Shown: positions 17,997-26,830 of the stretch, piece after piece
How the letters are laid out: each line of letters opens with the position of its first letter
Position numbering within the stretch: the stretch's first letter is position 1
Source of the DNA: Alcanivoracaceae bacterium
GTDB taxonomy: Bacteria > Pseudomonadota > Gammaproteobacteria > Pseudomonadales > Alcanivoracaceae
NCBI GenBank assembly: GCA_029210325.1
Contig: JARGPU010000005.1
Coordinates: forward strand, 142,923 to 206,922
Length of the DNA: 64,000 nt
Reading direction: 5' to 3'
Program-made: the position numbers and the translations under genes
Notes under the pieces: generated by a model
What the model was told of the DNA's origin: nothing
Database searches by the model: none
What the model saw: only the letters and a program-made list of their open reading frames with translations

Positions 17997-19706
17997 ATGC
18001 GCGCGTCTCGCTTTCTGCTTGCCACCGTCAAGGAAACCCCGGCCGACGCCGTGGTTATCAGCCACCAGCTAATGCTGCGTGCCGGCATGATCCGCAAACT
18101 GGCCTCCGGCCTCTATAACTGGCTGCCGGTGGGGCTGCGGGTGCTGCGTAAGGTTGAGCGCATTGTACGTGAGGAAATGGACGCCAGTGGCGCGCAGGAA
18201 GTTCTCATGCCGGTGGTGCAACCCATGGAACTGTGGGATGAGTCAGGCCGCGCCCCGGCCTATGGCCCGGAACTGCTGCGCATCACCGACAGGCATAACA
18301 ACCCTTTCTGCCTCGGCCCCACCCACGAAGAGGTGATCACCGATCTGGTGCGCAATGAAATACATAGCTACAAGCAGCTGCCAATGAACTTCTACCAGAT
18401 CCAAACAAAGTTCCGCGATGAGACCCGTCCCCGCTTCGGCGTTATGCGGGCACGCGAATTCATTATGAAGGATGCCTACTCTTTCCATATCAACATGGAA
18501 TCCCTGCAAAAAACCTATGATGAGATGTACCGCACCTACTGCAGGATATTCGATCGCATTGGTCTGGATTACCGTCCCGTCGCCGCAGATACCGGCTCTA
18601 TCGGTGGCTCTGGGTCGCACGAGTTCCATGTGCTGGCGGACTCTGGCGAGGACGCGATCGCATTCTCCAACCAGTCTGACTATGCAGCCAACGTCGAGCT
18701 GGCGGAAGCCATTGCTGTCGGGGAGCGCGCCGGCGCCAAAGAGGAACTGCGGCTGGTCGATACGCCCAACGCAAAAACCATTGCCGAGCTGGTTGAACAG
18801 TTTGATATCCCGGCCAGTCAGACGGTAAAGACCCTGATCGTTGCAGCCAGCGAGGATTTCGGCGGAGGCTTTGTCGCACTGCTACTTCGTGGCGATCATG
18901 AACTGAATGAGATCAAGGCGGAAAAACATCCAGCCATCGCCGGCCCACTGCGTTTTGCCACAGAAGAAGAGATCCGCAACCTGATCGGCGCAGGGCCAGG
19001 CAGTCTTGGCCCTTTGAACCTGCCGATCCCGTTTATTGCCGACCAGGCTGTCACTCTGTGCAGCGACTTTGCCAGCGGTGCTAATATTGATGGCAAGCAC
19101 TACTTCGGCATCAACTGGGAGCGTGATCTAGCCATTGAAGTGACCGCTGACCTGCGCAATGCCATAGAAGGAGACCCTAGCCCGGATGGCAAAGGCAGTT
19201 TGACCATCCGCCGCGGCATCGAGGTTGGTCACATTTTCCAGCTTGGCACCAAGTACTCGCAGGCACTCGGAGCCAAAGTACTGGATGAAAATGGCAAGGC
19301 CGTGGTTATGCCGATGGGCTGCTATGGCATTGGCGTAAGCCGGGTAGTCGCTGCTGCCATTGAGCAGAATTATGATGACCGCGGCATTATCTGGCCTGCC
19401 TCCATAGCCCCGTTTGATGTAGCACTAATTCCTCTCAACCTGAAGAAAAACCCACGCGAGGGCGAGCTGTGCGAAAGACTCTACGCTGAACTCACCGCTG
19501 CTGGCTTTGATGTGCTTTACGATGACCGAGAAAAGGAACGGCTGGGTGTCAAACTCGCCGACGCCGAGCTGATCGGCATTCCCCATCGGTTGCTGATCAC
19601 GGAGAAAGGTATTGATGCCGGCACTCTGGAGTACAAAGGACGCCGTGATGCAGATCCGACGGATGTTGCAATTACCGAACTGACGACATTCCTTCAGTCC
19701 CGATGA
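17997..19706 (+). CDS. proS: Prolyl-tRNA synthetase, bacterial type with editing domain
   Basis: Charges tRNA-Pro. The 569-residue product starts [18 protein letters not shown] at ATG 17997, which is preceded by AGGAA at a 7-base spacing and matches the family N-terminus. A longer frame back to 17910 looks spurious. Class II motifs are visible: [20 protein letters not shown], motif 2 with [21 protein letters not shown], and motif 3 [13 protein letters not shown]. The region of about residues 225-400 is the INS domain that clears Ala-tRNA-Pro. The C-terminus has the anticodon-binding fold ([20 protein letters not shown]). Confidence 0.97.
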   Translation: MRASRFLLATVKETPADAVVISHQLMLRAGMIRKLASGLYNWLPVGLRVLRKVERIVREEMDASGAQEVLMPVVQPMELWDESGRAPAYGPELLRITDRHNNPFCLGPTHEEVITDLVRNEIHSYKQLPMNFYQIQTKFRDETRPRFGVMRAREFIMKDAYSFHINMESLQKTYDEMYRTYCRIFDRIGLDYRPVAADTGSIGGSGSHEFHVLADSGEDAIAFSNQSDYAANVELAEAIAVGERAGAKEELRLVDTPNAKTIAELVEQFDIPASQTVKTLIVAASEDFGGGFVALLLRGDHELNEIKAEKHPAIAGPLRFATEEEIRNLIGAGPGSLGPLNLPIPFIADQAVTLCSDFASGANIDGKHYFGINWERDLAIEVTADLRNAIEGDPSPDGKGSLTIRRGIEVGHIFQLGTKYSQALGAKVLDENGKAVVMPMGCYGIGVSRVVAAAIEQNYDDRGIIWPASIAPFDVALIPLNLKKNPREGELCERLYAELTAAGFDVLYDDREKERLGVKLADAELIGIPHRLLITEKGIDAGTLEYKGRRDADPTDVAITELTTFLQSR

Positions 19707-19737
19707 TCACCCCCTCGTGGCAGAGGGGCCGATCATC
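19702..19737. terminator. Long interrupted stem-loop over the proS stop codon
   Basis: GATGATC (19702-19708) pairs with GATCATC (19731-19737), and inside it CCCCTC (19711-19716) pairs with GAGGGG (19723-19728). The proS TGA lies in the left arm. No clean T-run follows, so it is a possible terminator or mRNA 3'-end stabiliser. Confidence 0.5.
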
Positions 19738-19908
19738 GGCTTCTGGAGCATTTTCGTAGCCTTTTTGTGAACTGGTGATTGACGCGACGAGTACAACCGA
19801 TAACAGTAACAACTGTCATGACACACAACTGCACCGGTGGCGGTCTGATATTTTGCGGACAATCCGCATTCACGCGACTGGTGCCTATGGCTGAAGCGGA
19901 ATAAGTCA

Positions 19909-21165
19909 ATGCTGCGACTCTTGCTCTCTCTGTTTTGCCTGGTGACTTTGCCAGGAACAGCCATCGCCCATGTTTTTCAGATTCCCGCCGGTGAGCTTTC
20001 TGGACTAGTCAATCAAGCACCAGAGCCGTATAGCTTCTTCAGCATGCGAAATGGTCGCCTTGAGCCGGTCCCCCATCAGTGGCTGGCGTTTTCTGATGAT
20101 GGCTTTCCCTGGTTTGCCAAAGACAGTGCCACCAAAAGAACGGGCAAAGCCGGTGTCATCAACGCCACCGACCGACTGCTGCTGCGTCGTAGCGATGGTG
20201 GAGAGCGCCTTTCTGGTACACCTTCTGAGCATGTGGTTGGAGAAGTTCAGGTAGCCATCGGCGGTGCCACCCTCTACTACTATGCGGTACGAAATGCCTA
20301 CCGTCAGGCAACCCAACGCTATATCCGCTTTGACCGGCAGCGCATGCAGGTTCGCAGCACGGACTACTCACTTGAAATGGATCAGGACAACATGCTGATC
20401 TGGAAGGACTTCTTTTATCGCGGCTTCGAGACCGCGTCCGGCAAGCCCGAAACATTGCTAGACACCCTTAAAATTCGCATGAGCGCAGGTCTATTCTCGG
20501 AGAATGCGCGCATCACGCTGACCAACGAAAATCTCGAGCCGCAGATTGAGGAAATAGTCGAAGGACCTCTGGCTTGGGCCATATTCGCCAGCACCACGCT
20601 GACAGTAGCGCGTGTGCCTGTGATGCGGATGCGCAATTACTTTCTGCTAATGCCGCAGCAGACAGACATTCATACCCGCTTCACCTTGCCCACCGTCGCC
20701 AAAACCGTACTAACTCCCCCAACCCTGTCCATGTCACTGGATGGCAACCAGCTCTACGACAGCAAACTGGTAACCAGCTGGACAGGTGACAAAGTAGCCA
20801 TTACCGACGGCAAGCTATCAACCACCGAGCAGCAGATGAAAGACACCCCTCTTAAGGGCGACAACTGGCTCTGGTTCGGTACCGGCCGCGGTTTTGACCT
20901 GCTTGCTGAGCTACAGTTTCTGGAAGGATTTGAGCGGCCAGTGCGATTGCTCTATGAAGACGACGCCAGCCTGACGAATCTGCCAGAGCGCTTTCCCGGA
21001 CAACTACCCAATGTTGGCTTCATCATTGAGAAGCTCCCCATTGGCAAGGAGTTCTACTTCCGAGCTGGCCTGTATTTTAGTGAAAACAGCCAAAACCTCG
21101 GCCCCGGCCAGTACGCCAATTCGGTACTCGATGCCCTGCAAATCAGCTGGCGCACGATCGACTAA
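19909..21165 (+). CDS. Secreted protein of unknown function
   Basis: A 418-residue protein with a clear signal peptide (MLRLLLSLFCLVTLPGTAIA, cleavage before HVF). The mature part is rich in beta-strand patterns and aromatic residues, contains no cysteine and shows no membrane segment, so a soluble periplasmic or secreted fate is expected. I do not recognise the family or any catalytic motif. It follows proS after 202 bases with its own leader. It ends five bases before the convergent thpR stop. Confidence 0.7.
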   Translation: MLRLLLSLFCLVTLPGTAIAHVFQIPAGELSGLVNQAPEPYSFFSMRNGRLEPVPHQWLAFSDDGFPWFAKDSATKRTGKAGVINATDRLLLRRSDGGERLSGTPSEHVVGEVQVAIGGATLYYYAVRNAYRQATQRYIRFDRQRMQVRSTDYSLEMDQDNMLIWKDFFYRGFETASGKPETLLDTLKIRMSAGLFSENARITLTNENLEPQIEEIVEGPLAWAIFASTTLTVARVPVMRMRNYFLLMPQQTDIHTRFTLPTVAKTVLTPPTLSMSLDGNQLYDSKLVTSWTGDKVAITDGKLSTTEQQMKDTPLKGDNWLWFGTGRGFDLLAELQFLEGFERPVRLLYEDDASLTNLPERFPGQLPNVGFIIEKLPIGKEFYFRAGLYFSENSQNLGPGQYANSVLDALQISWRTID

Positions 21166-21170
21166 CCTGC

Positions 21171-21704
21171 TTAATCTGCCGCTGGCACCGTCCAGCGGCG
21201 CAGCGCTCGATAGCGCACACCCCATTCACTCATTCGGGACTCATACAGACATAGCTCTGTCGCCTGAAACGATAGCTTAAGCGGCATAACAGGTGCGGGA
21301 ATAAATGCTCTGGACAAGCGCGCCAGGGTAATGTGAGGCCGAAACAGCTTTTCTTGAGGCTCAGACACAGCCTTAAGCAGCCTCTGGTGAAGCCCGGTCA
21401 GCGCCACCTCTGGAGCAACCTCTGCGGCAAAAATACGACTGCGGGCATCGGGAAAACAGCACGCCCGGTCAAGGTACAGAGGTATCGAGCCGCGCTCAAC
21501 GGCGATCACCTGATCAATCGCACTACATATATCTTCCTTGCGGGCCGCTGTTATTTCCCCGAGGAATAGCAGGGTAATATGGAAGTTGCCCGCAATCACC
21601 GGGCGGGGACTGGCTGACGCCAGCTGTGCCACCGCCCGGTCACGGACACTGATCAGCTCTAGAGACAAATGATCAGGAACAGACAAACCGATGAATGCTC
21701 TCAT
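21171..21704 (-). CDS. thpR: RNA 2',3'-cyclic phosphodiesterase (LigT/ThpR)
   Basis: A 177-residue 2H phosphoesterase that opens 2',3'-cyclic phosphates on RNA and was first known as a 2'-5' RNA ligase. Both HxTx catalytic motifs are present: HITLLFLG near residue 44 and HITLARLS near 128. I begin at ATG 21704 ([11 protein letters not shown]), the family start; the frame is open much further upstream but reads as the antisense of rimO. It converges on the secreted protein gene and diverges from rimO. Confidence 0.9.
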   Translation of the reverse strand: MRAFIGLSVPDHLSLELISVRDRAVAQLASASPRPVIAGNFHITLLFLGEITAARKEDICSAIDQVIAVERGSIPLYLDRACCFPDARSRIFAAEVAPEVALTGLHQRLLKAVSEPQEKLFRPHITLARLSRAFIPAPVMPLKLSFQATELCLYESRMSEWGVRYRALRRWTVPAAD

Positions 21705-21785
21705 GGCCTCTGTGCCTGCCGGGCGGTACAATCTGCGCCCCCGGGAACCTCTGACCCTGTTCCTGCCAACACGGTGACCCTCACA

Positions 21786-23129
21786 ATGTCTTCTGAAAAG
21801 CTCCCCACCTCCCAGACCCCGGGCAAAGTCGGTTTTATCAGTCTGGGCTGCCCGAAAGCGCTGGTCGACTCTGAACGCATTCTGACTCAGCTGCGAACCG
21901 AAGGCTATGAAGTGGTGCCAACCTATGAAGATGCTGACGTGGTGGTGGTCAACACGTGCGGCTTTATTGATGCGGCCAAGGCAGAGTCTCTTGAGGCCAT
22001 TGGCGAAGCGATCAGCGAGAACGGCAAGGTTATTGTCACCGGCTGCATGGGCGTTGAGGAGGACAATATTCGTAAGGCGCACCCTCAAGTCCTGTCGGTA
22101 TCCGGTCCCCAGCAGTACGAGCAGGTGGTCAATGCTGTTCATCAGGTGATTCCACCGCTGGCCTCCCATGATCCGTTTACTGACCTGGTACCACCACAGG
22201 GCATCAAGCTGACACCTCGCCATTACGCCTATCTGAAAATTTCCGAAGGCTGCAACCACAAGTGCAGCTTCTGCATTATCCCATCCATGCGCGGCAAACT
22301 GGTCAGTCGCCCGGTTGGCGAAGTGCTAGATGAAGCCGAACGACTGGTTAAAGCCGGGGTTCAGGAGCTACTGGTTATTTCCCAAGACACTAGCGCCTAT
22401 GGTGTCGACCTGAAGTATCAAACCGGCTTCTGGCAAGGTATGCCAGTCAAGGCGAAGATGCTCGACCTGTGTCGTGCCCTGGGGAGCATGGGCGTATGGG
22501 TACGCCTGCACTACGTTTACCCCTACCCGCATGTCGATGACGTCATCCCATTGATGAATGAAGGTCTGGTACTGCCCTATCTGGACATACCTTTCCAACA
22601 TGCCAGCCCGCGCATTCTTGAACTGATGAAACGACCAGCACACGCTGAGAACACTCTGGCTAGAATCAAGCGCTGGCGGGAAATCTGTCCAGACATCACC
22701 CTTCGCTCAACGTTCATCGTGGGCTTTCCTGGTGAAACCGACGAGGACTTCGAGATACTGCTCGACTGGCTAGAAGAAGCTCAGCTTGATCGAGTTGGTT
22801 GTTTTATCTACTCCCCGGTGGAAGGCGCTGGCGCCAATGAGCTGCCTGACCCGGTAGATGTAGAAGTAGCCGAGGAGCGCTTGGAACGCTTCATGAACGT
22901 GCAAGCGCGAATCAGCGCTCGTCGTTTGCAACAGAAGATTGGCCGAGAAATTGAAGTGCTTGTTGATGAGATCACCGATCAGGGCGCTATAGCTCGTAGC
23001 CAAGCCGATGCACCGGAGATCGATGGACTGGTCTATCTTGATGGCACCACCAATGTGCAACCTGGCCAACGTCTGCGCGTACGAGTGACAGATGCCGATG
23101 AACACGATCTGTGGGCCGAGCCACTGTAA
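21786..23129 (+). CDS. rimO: RimO, ribosomal protein S12 methylthiotransferase
   Basis: Radical-SAM enzyme that adds a methylthio group to the conserved Asp (E. coli D88) of ribosomal protein S12. The three UPF0004-domain cysteines are Cys22 ([12 protein letters not shown]), Cys58 (VVNTCGFID) and Cys87 (VTGCMG). The radical-SAM cluster cysteines are in [17 protein letters not shown] (156, 160, 163). A TRAM domain ends the 447-residue product. I start at ATG 21786 ([10 protein letters not shown]); the frame upstream to 21669 overlaps thpR and is unlikely to be used. [12 protein letters not shown] distinguishes RimO from MiaB. Confidence 0.96.
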   Translation: MSSEKLPTSQTPGKVGFISLGCPKALVDSERILTQLRTEGYEVVPTYEDADVVVVNTCGFIDAAKAESLEAIGEAISENGKVIVTGCMGVEEDNIRKAHPQVLSVSGPQQYEQVVNAVHQVIPPLASHDPFTDLVPPQGIKLTPRHYAYLKISEGCNHKCSFCIIPSMRGKLVSRPVGEVLDEAERLVKAGVQELLVISQDTSAYGVDLKYQTGFWQGMPVKAKMLDLCRALGSMGVWVRLHYVYPYPHVDDVIPLMNEGLVLPYLDIPFQHASPRILELMKRPAHAENTLARIKRWREICPDITLRSTFIVGFPGETDEDFEILLDWLEEAQLDRVGCFIYSPVEGAGANELPDPVDVEVAEERLERFMNVQARISARRLQQKIGREIEVLVDEITDQGAIARSQADAPEIDGLVYLDGTTNVQPGQRLRVRVTDADEHDLWAEPL

Positions 23130-23165
23130 CAAAACAATTTCATATCCATACTCGGGAGGTGCGAA

Positions 23166-24023
23166 TTGCTCGCCAATGACCCGGCTCGTGGCGCCATCCT
23201 GCTGGTTACTGGCGAATTACTGCTGGCGCTGATGGCCGCCATGATCAAGCACCTCGCCGACCAAGGACTATCCAGCGAAAGCCTGGTGTTCTTTCGTAAT
23301 TTGCTTGGTTTGCTGATTCTGCTACCGCTGCTAATCAGCCGTGGTGGTCTTGGTCAGCTGAAAACCGAGCGCATTGGTCTGCATCTGCTGCGCGCGATCA
23401 CCGGCGTCGGCGCCATGTTTCTTTTTTTCTACGCCATCACTCATGCCACCCTGGCGGAGGCTGTGCTAGTTAAAATGACAGCGCCGTTTTTTCTTCCCTT
23501 GATCGGCCTGATCTGGCTTGGCGATAAAGTACGAGCACAAACCTGGTGGGCGATTTTTCTGGGCTTTCTTGGCGTAGTGGTCATTCTTCGCCCCGGATTT
23601 GGTGACTTTAACCCCGTGCTTTTAGTCGCTCTGGCCAGCGCGGCATTAATGGGTGTCGCCAAGGTGAGCATACGACGCATGGCTGACTCGGAACCCCCAC
23701 GCCGCATTGTTTTCTGGTTCGCAATGTTCAGCAGCTTAATTTCCGCTGTGCCAATGTTCTGGCAAAAGGTTTGGCCAGACCAAACCCAGTTTGCTTGGCT
23801 ACTGGCCATCGGACTGGTCGCCACCGTCGCTCAGTTTTGCATGACCCACGCCTACCAGTTGGCAAGCCCTGGCCGAATAGGTGTCTACAACTATAGCTCC
23901 GTCATCTGGGCGGTGACGCTTGGCTGGCTATTCTGGGGCGAGACTCTCTACCTGGGATTTGTTATCGGCACCATACTGATTGTCGGTGCCGGGATTTGGA
24001 ACCTGCGTAGTCAGCGCTCCTGA
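23166..24023 (+). CDS. EamA/DMT-family permease
   Basis: A 285-residue integral membrane protein with ten hydrophobic segments in two EamA repeats (the second starting near residue 148), typical of drug/metabolite transporters. The TTG start at 23166 is supported by GGGAGG placed 6-7 bases before it, and there is no in-frame ATG nearby. It lies 36 bases after rimO and may share its transcript. The substrate cannot be inferred. Confidence 0.82.
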   Translation: MLANDPARGAILLVTGELLLALMAAMIKHLADQGLSSESLVFFRNLLGLLILLPLLISRGGLGQLKTERIGLHLLRAITGVGAMFLFFYAITHATLAEAVLVKMTAPFFLPLIGLIWLGDKVRAQTWWAIFLGFLGVVVILRPGFGDFNPVLLVALASAALMGVAKVSIRRMADSEPPRRIVFWFAMFSSLISAVPMFWQKVWPDQTQFAWLLAIGLVATVAQFCMTHAYQLASPGRIGVYNYSSVIWAVTLGWLFWGETLYLGFVIGTILIVGAGIWNLRSQRS

Positions 24024-24055
24024 AAAAACCAATCCTGACACTGCGTTACGAGGAT

Positions 24056-24088
24056 GACACCGCCCCTTAACGGCGCTCCGGCGGTGTC
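24056..24088. terminator. Inverted repeat between convergent genes
   Basis: GACACCGCC (24056-24064) pairs with GGCGGTGTC (24080-24088), a 9-bp stem spanning the stop of the ABC1-kinase gene and the end of the EamA gene. There is no T-run. It may end transcription in both directions. Confidence 0.4.
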
Positions 24089-25335
24089 CAGTCGAAGGGC
24101 ACATTGTAGGTCATCAGGAAACCACCCAACGTGATCAATACCCGAGCGATGCCGATATAGGAGTCCGGAATACGCACCTTGTTTTCACGGAACTTCTCCA
24201 GCAAATCAGACATCGCCAGGCCAAAATCATTTCGCTTCATGCGGTCACTGAGGACATACAGTGCCAGTTCTCGCAGCGTATCCGGATTGCCGCCAACAAA
24301 GCCCGCATCGACGAATAGCTGGCCAATATCTACGTCACCTTCGTAACCCATCATGCCATACAGCAATTTGGAATAATTGCGCACTTCGCTCGGCGTCAAA
24401 CGGCCCAACGTGCCGAAGTCAAGAATGCTTATTTCACCCTGATCATTGACGATGAAATTACCCGGATGCGGATCCGCCTGATAGACACCCACTCGGGTGA
24501 CCTGTTGCAAATAGGAAGCGAACAGCAGGCTCAACAGATCTGCCGCTTTTTCCGGGTGGGCATCAAGGTAATCACGTAAGCGATGGCCATGCTGCCATTC
24601 ACTTACCAGCACATTGGCACCGGACATCTTCTCTACCAGACCGGCCACTTTGATCCGCGGCGGATGACGAATCCGGGAGAAACGACGCATATTCTCTGCT
24701 TCGTTGCGGAAATCGAGCTCAACCGAGGTCATATCCAGCAACTGCTCAGTGATCTGGACAAAGTCTAACTGGCTAAACATGGGTGCCAGCAGTAGTGCCA
24801 ATAGACGGAAAACCCGGGCATCCTGCTCAAATAGCTCCGCCACCTCAGGCAAGCGTATCTTTACCGCCACTTCCCTGCCATCACGCAAGGTTGCACGATG
24901 TACCTGAGCAATCGACGCAGTAGCAGCAGGCACTTCATTGAATTCGAGAAAACGATCCCGCCAACGAGAGCCCCATGCACGCTCAAGCACCGGTTCTACT
25001 TTGCCAAAAGGTACAGGCGTAGCATCATTCTGCAGAGATTGAAGGGCGATAATATAAGCGGGTGGCAAGACATCAGGGCGACATGAGAAGAACTGCGCAG
25101 CTTTTATCCAGATGGCGCCGTTTCGGCGACACAACTGCGTAACTGCTTCAGCGGCGCGCTTATGGACCTGTTCAAGCTGATCAGGGCGGGCCCGCCGTAA
25201 TGACAGACCATGACGGCCATAAAGGGCCAGAATATCGAGCCCTGTGCGCAGGGCGCGAGCATATCGGCGGCGGCCGGTAAGCAGACTGCCCACCGCGCCG
25301 GAACCGGTGCGCGCCAACTGGATACTCGAAACCAA
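24067..25335 (-). CDS. ABC1/UbiB-family atypical kinase, divergent KxGQ motif
   Basis: A 422-residue ABC1 (AarF/COQ8/UbiB) family protein. Visible family elements: ATASIAQVHRATL (Ala-rich loop), VAVKIRLPE (ATP-binding Lys), ELDFRNEAEN, QADPHPGNF (catalytic region, with Gln for the usual His) and LDFG (metal-binding). The family-defining KxGQ segment reads IKAAQFFSCRPDVLP (Lys78-Ala-Ala-Gln81), with Ala in place of Gly. There is no C-terminal membrane pair, unlike classical UbiB. Members support ubiquinone synthesis or lipid handling. A second paralogue lies at 26831. Confidence 0.87.
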   Translation of the reverse strand: MVSSIQLARTGSGAVGSLLTGRRRYARALRTGLDILALYGRHGLSLRRARPDQLEQVHKRAAEAVTQLCRRNGAIWIKAAQFFSCRPDVLPPAYIIALQSLQNDATPVPFGKVEPVLERAWGSRWRDRFLEFNEVPAATASIAQVHRATLRDGREVAVKIRLPEVAELFEQDARVFRLLALLLAPMFSQLDFVQITEQLLDMTSVELDFRNEAENMRRFSRIRHPPRIKVAGLVEKMSGANVLVSEWQHGHRLRDYLDAHPEKAADLLSLLFASYLQQVTRVGVYQADPHPGNFIVNDQGEISILDFGTLGRLTPSEVRNYSKLLYGMMGYEGDVDIGQLFVDAGFVGGNPDTLRELALYVLSDRMKRNDFGLAMSDLLEKFRENKVRIPDSYIGIARVLITLGGFLMTYNVPFDWTPPERR

Positions 25336-25466
25336 GTGTCATATCCCCAGAAAAAGTCGCATCAGTGTAACCAAATCATGACATCATGTACTGTGATGTA
25401 TTGCTCCACCCTGTAACAATGCGTAATGGGCGAGCCTCCGTTCACCAGATAGAGCAGGAACCTTTC

Positions 25467-26099
25467 ATGTCGTCAGTCCGTATTGCGCGCAACGACACGC
25501 GTGCCATCCATAGCCGCAGCATTGTTGCGCTAAAGCCTTCTCATCCCCTGATTCGCAAACTGAAAAGAGACCTGCCTACCCCATCCATCCATGGCGACAA
25601 GGTCTGGGACTCCAGCTGGTTGCTGATGGATGAGTTACGCCGCAATCCCCCCCCAAAAAAGGGCACCTTGATGGACTTAGGCTGTGGCTGGGGCCCTCTA
25701 AGCGTATATGCAGCAAAGAAACTGAAACAACAAGTGATCGCCGTAGACGCTGACGACGGGGTATTTCCTTACCTGCAGCTGCATGCTCAGCTGAATGGCG
25801 TCACCATCGAAACGCGCCAGCGGCGCTTTGAAAAGCTCAAACGCAGTGACCTTGAGGGCGTGCAGACCTTAGCCGGCGCGGATATCTGTTTCTGGGATGA
25901 GCTGACGCCAGTGCTGTTCAAGCTTATCCGCCGCTCACTGAAGGCCGGCGTCGAGAGAGTGATTATTGCCGACCCTGGCCGGGATCCGTTTTACCAGCTG
26001 GCAGAGCGCTGCGAAAAAGCCTTTAACGCGCGTGTGGTAGAACGTAAAACATCCAAACCCAAAATAGCTCTTGCCGACCTTTTGATTGTCGAGGCCTGA
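25467..26099 (+). CDS. Class I SAM-dependent methyltransferase
   Basis: A 210-residue methyltransferase of the PrmA / METTL type. Motif I is LMDLGCGWGPLSVYAAKK, strand-2 acidic residues are VIAVDADD, and ADICFWDELTP is the region after motif II. ATG 25467 is preceded by AGGAA at a 6-base spacing; an earlier in-frame ATG at 25386 lacks a site. The substrate is unknown. rluA starts directly at its stop codon, so it probably belongs to an operon of translation or modification functions. Confidence 0.82.
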   Translation: MSSVRIARNDTRAIHSRSIVALKPSHPLIRKLKRDLPTPSIHGDKVWDSSWLLMDELRRNPPPKKGTLMDLGCGWGPLSVYAAKKLKQQVIAVDADDGVFPYLQLHAQLNGVTIETRQRRFEKLKRSDLEGVQTLAGADICFWDELTPVLFKLIRRSLKAGVERVIIADPGRDPFYQLAERCEKAFNARVVERKTSKPKIALADLLIVEA

Positions 26100-26768
26100 T
26101 TGGACCAGCGCCCCTACCACCTGCCGCCGCCCTGCACAGAACCACTGCTCGTGCTGCATCAGGACGACTGGCTGGTAATCGTCAATAAGCCGGCATTTTT
26201 GCTGTCAGTGCCAGGTCGCGGCCCGCTAAAACAGGACAGCGTGCAAAACCGGCTAGCCGCGCAGTTCGATGATATCCGGCTAATCCATCGGCTGGATCTG
26301 GATACGTCCGGGATTATGGTGTTTGCCCGTGGCGGCCCTGCGCAGAAACATCTGGCTCGGCACTTTCAGGAGCGCAAGGTGCGCAAGGAATACCGCGCCC
26401 GGGTGGCCGGCATTGTTGGACCAGACCAAGGTGAAGTAGAGCTACCAATTATTTGTGATTGGGAAAACCGGCCAAGACAAAAAATTAGCGACGCCGGTAA
26501 ATGGGCGCTGACTCGTTATCGGGTGCTAAGCCGCGACATCGATAGCGACAGCACACTTCTGGCACTGGAGCCTTATACCGGCCGCTCCCATCAGTTACGT
26601 ATTCATATGCGCGAACTGGGCCACCCGATCATTGGCTGCGACCTCTATGCGCCCGCCGATATTCTGGCCCGCTCGCCGCGACTACTGCTACATGCCTGTT
26701 ATATAGGCTTTGACCACCCGCAATCCAACCAATGGCAAGAGTTCCACTGTCCGGCGCCTTTTTCCTAA
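26100..26768 (+). CDS. rluA: RluA, dual 23S rRNA / tRNA pseudouridine synthase
   Basis: A 222-residue pseudouridine synthase close in length and pattern to E. coli RluA (219 aa), which makes pseudouridine at 23S rRNA 746 and tRNA position 32. Catalytic Asp66 lies in IHRLDLDTSG. The PLICDWENRPRQK stretch and TGRSHQLRIHM are characteristic of RluA itself, not RluC or RluD. The start is a TTG immediately after the previous stop, with GAGG five bases upstream. Confidence 0.9.
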   Translation: MDQRPYHLPPPCTEPLLVLHQDDWLVIVNKPAFLLSVPGRGPLKQDSVQNRLAAQFDDIRLIHRLDLDTSGIMVFARGGPAQKHLARHFQERKVRKEYRARVAGIVGPDQGEVELPIICDWENRPRQKISDAGKWALTRYRVLSRDIDSDSTLLALEPYTGRSHQLRIHMRELGHPIIGCDLYAPADILARSPRLLLHACYIGFDHPQSNQWQEFHCPAPFS

Positions 26769-26830
26769 ACCTCCCCCTGCCCGCCAATAAACGCTACCAT
26801 CTGGCCATTGACAGCTGCACGGAACAGGCA

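Noticed and set aside
21705..22259. Upstream extension of the thpR frame
   Set aside because: The open frame reaches 22259, but the extra sequence is antisense to rimO and does not resemble the LigT family; the family start is at 21704.
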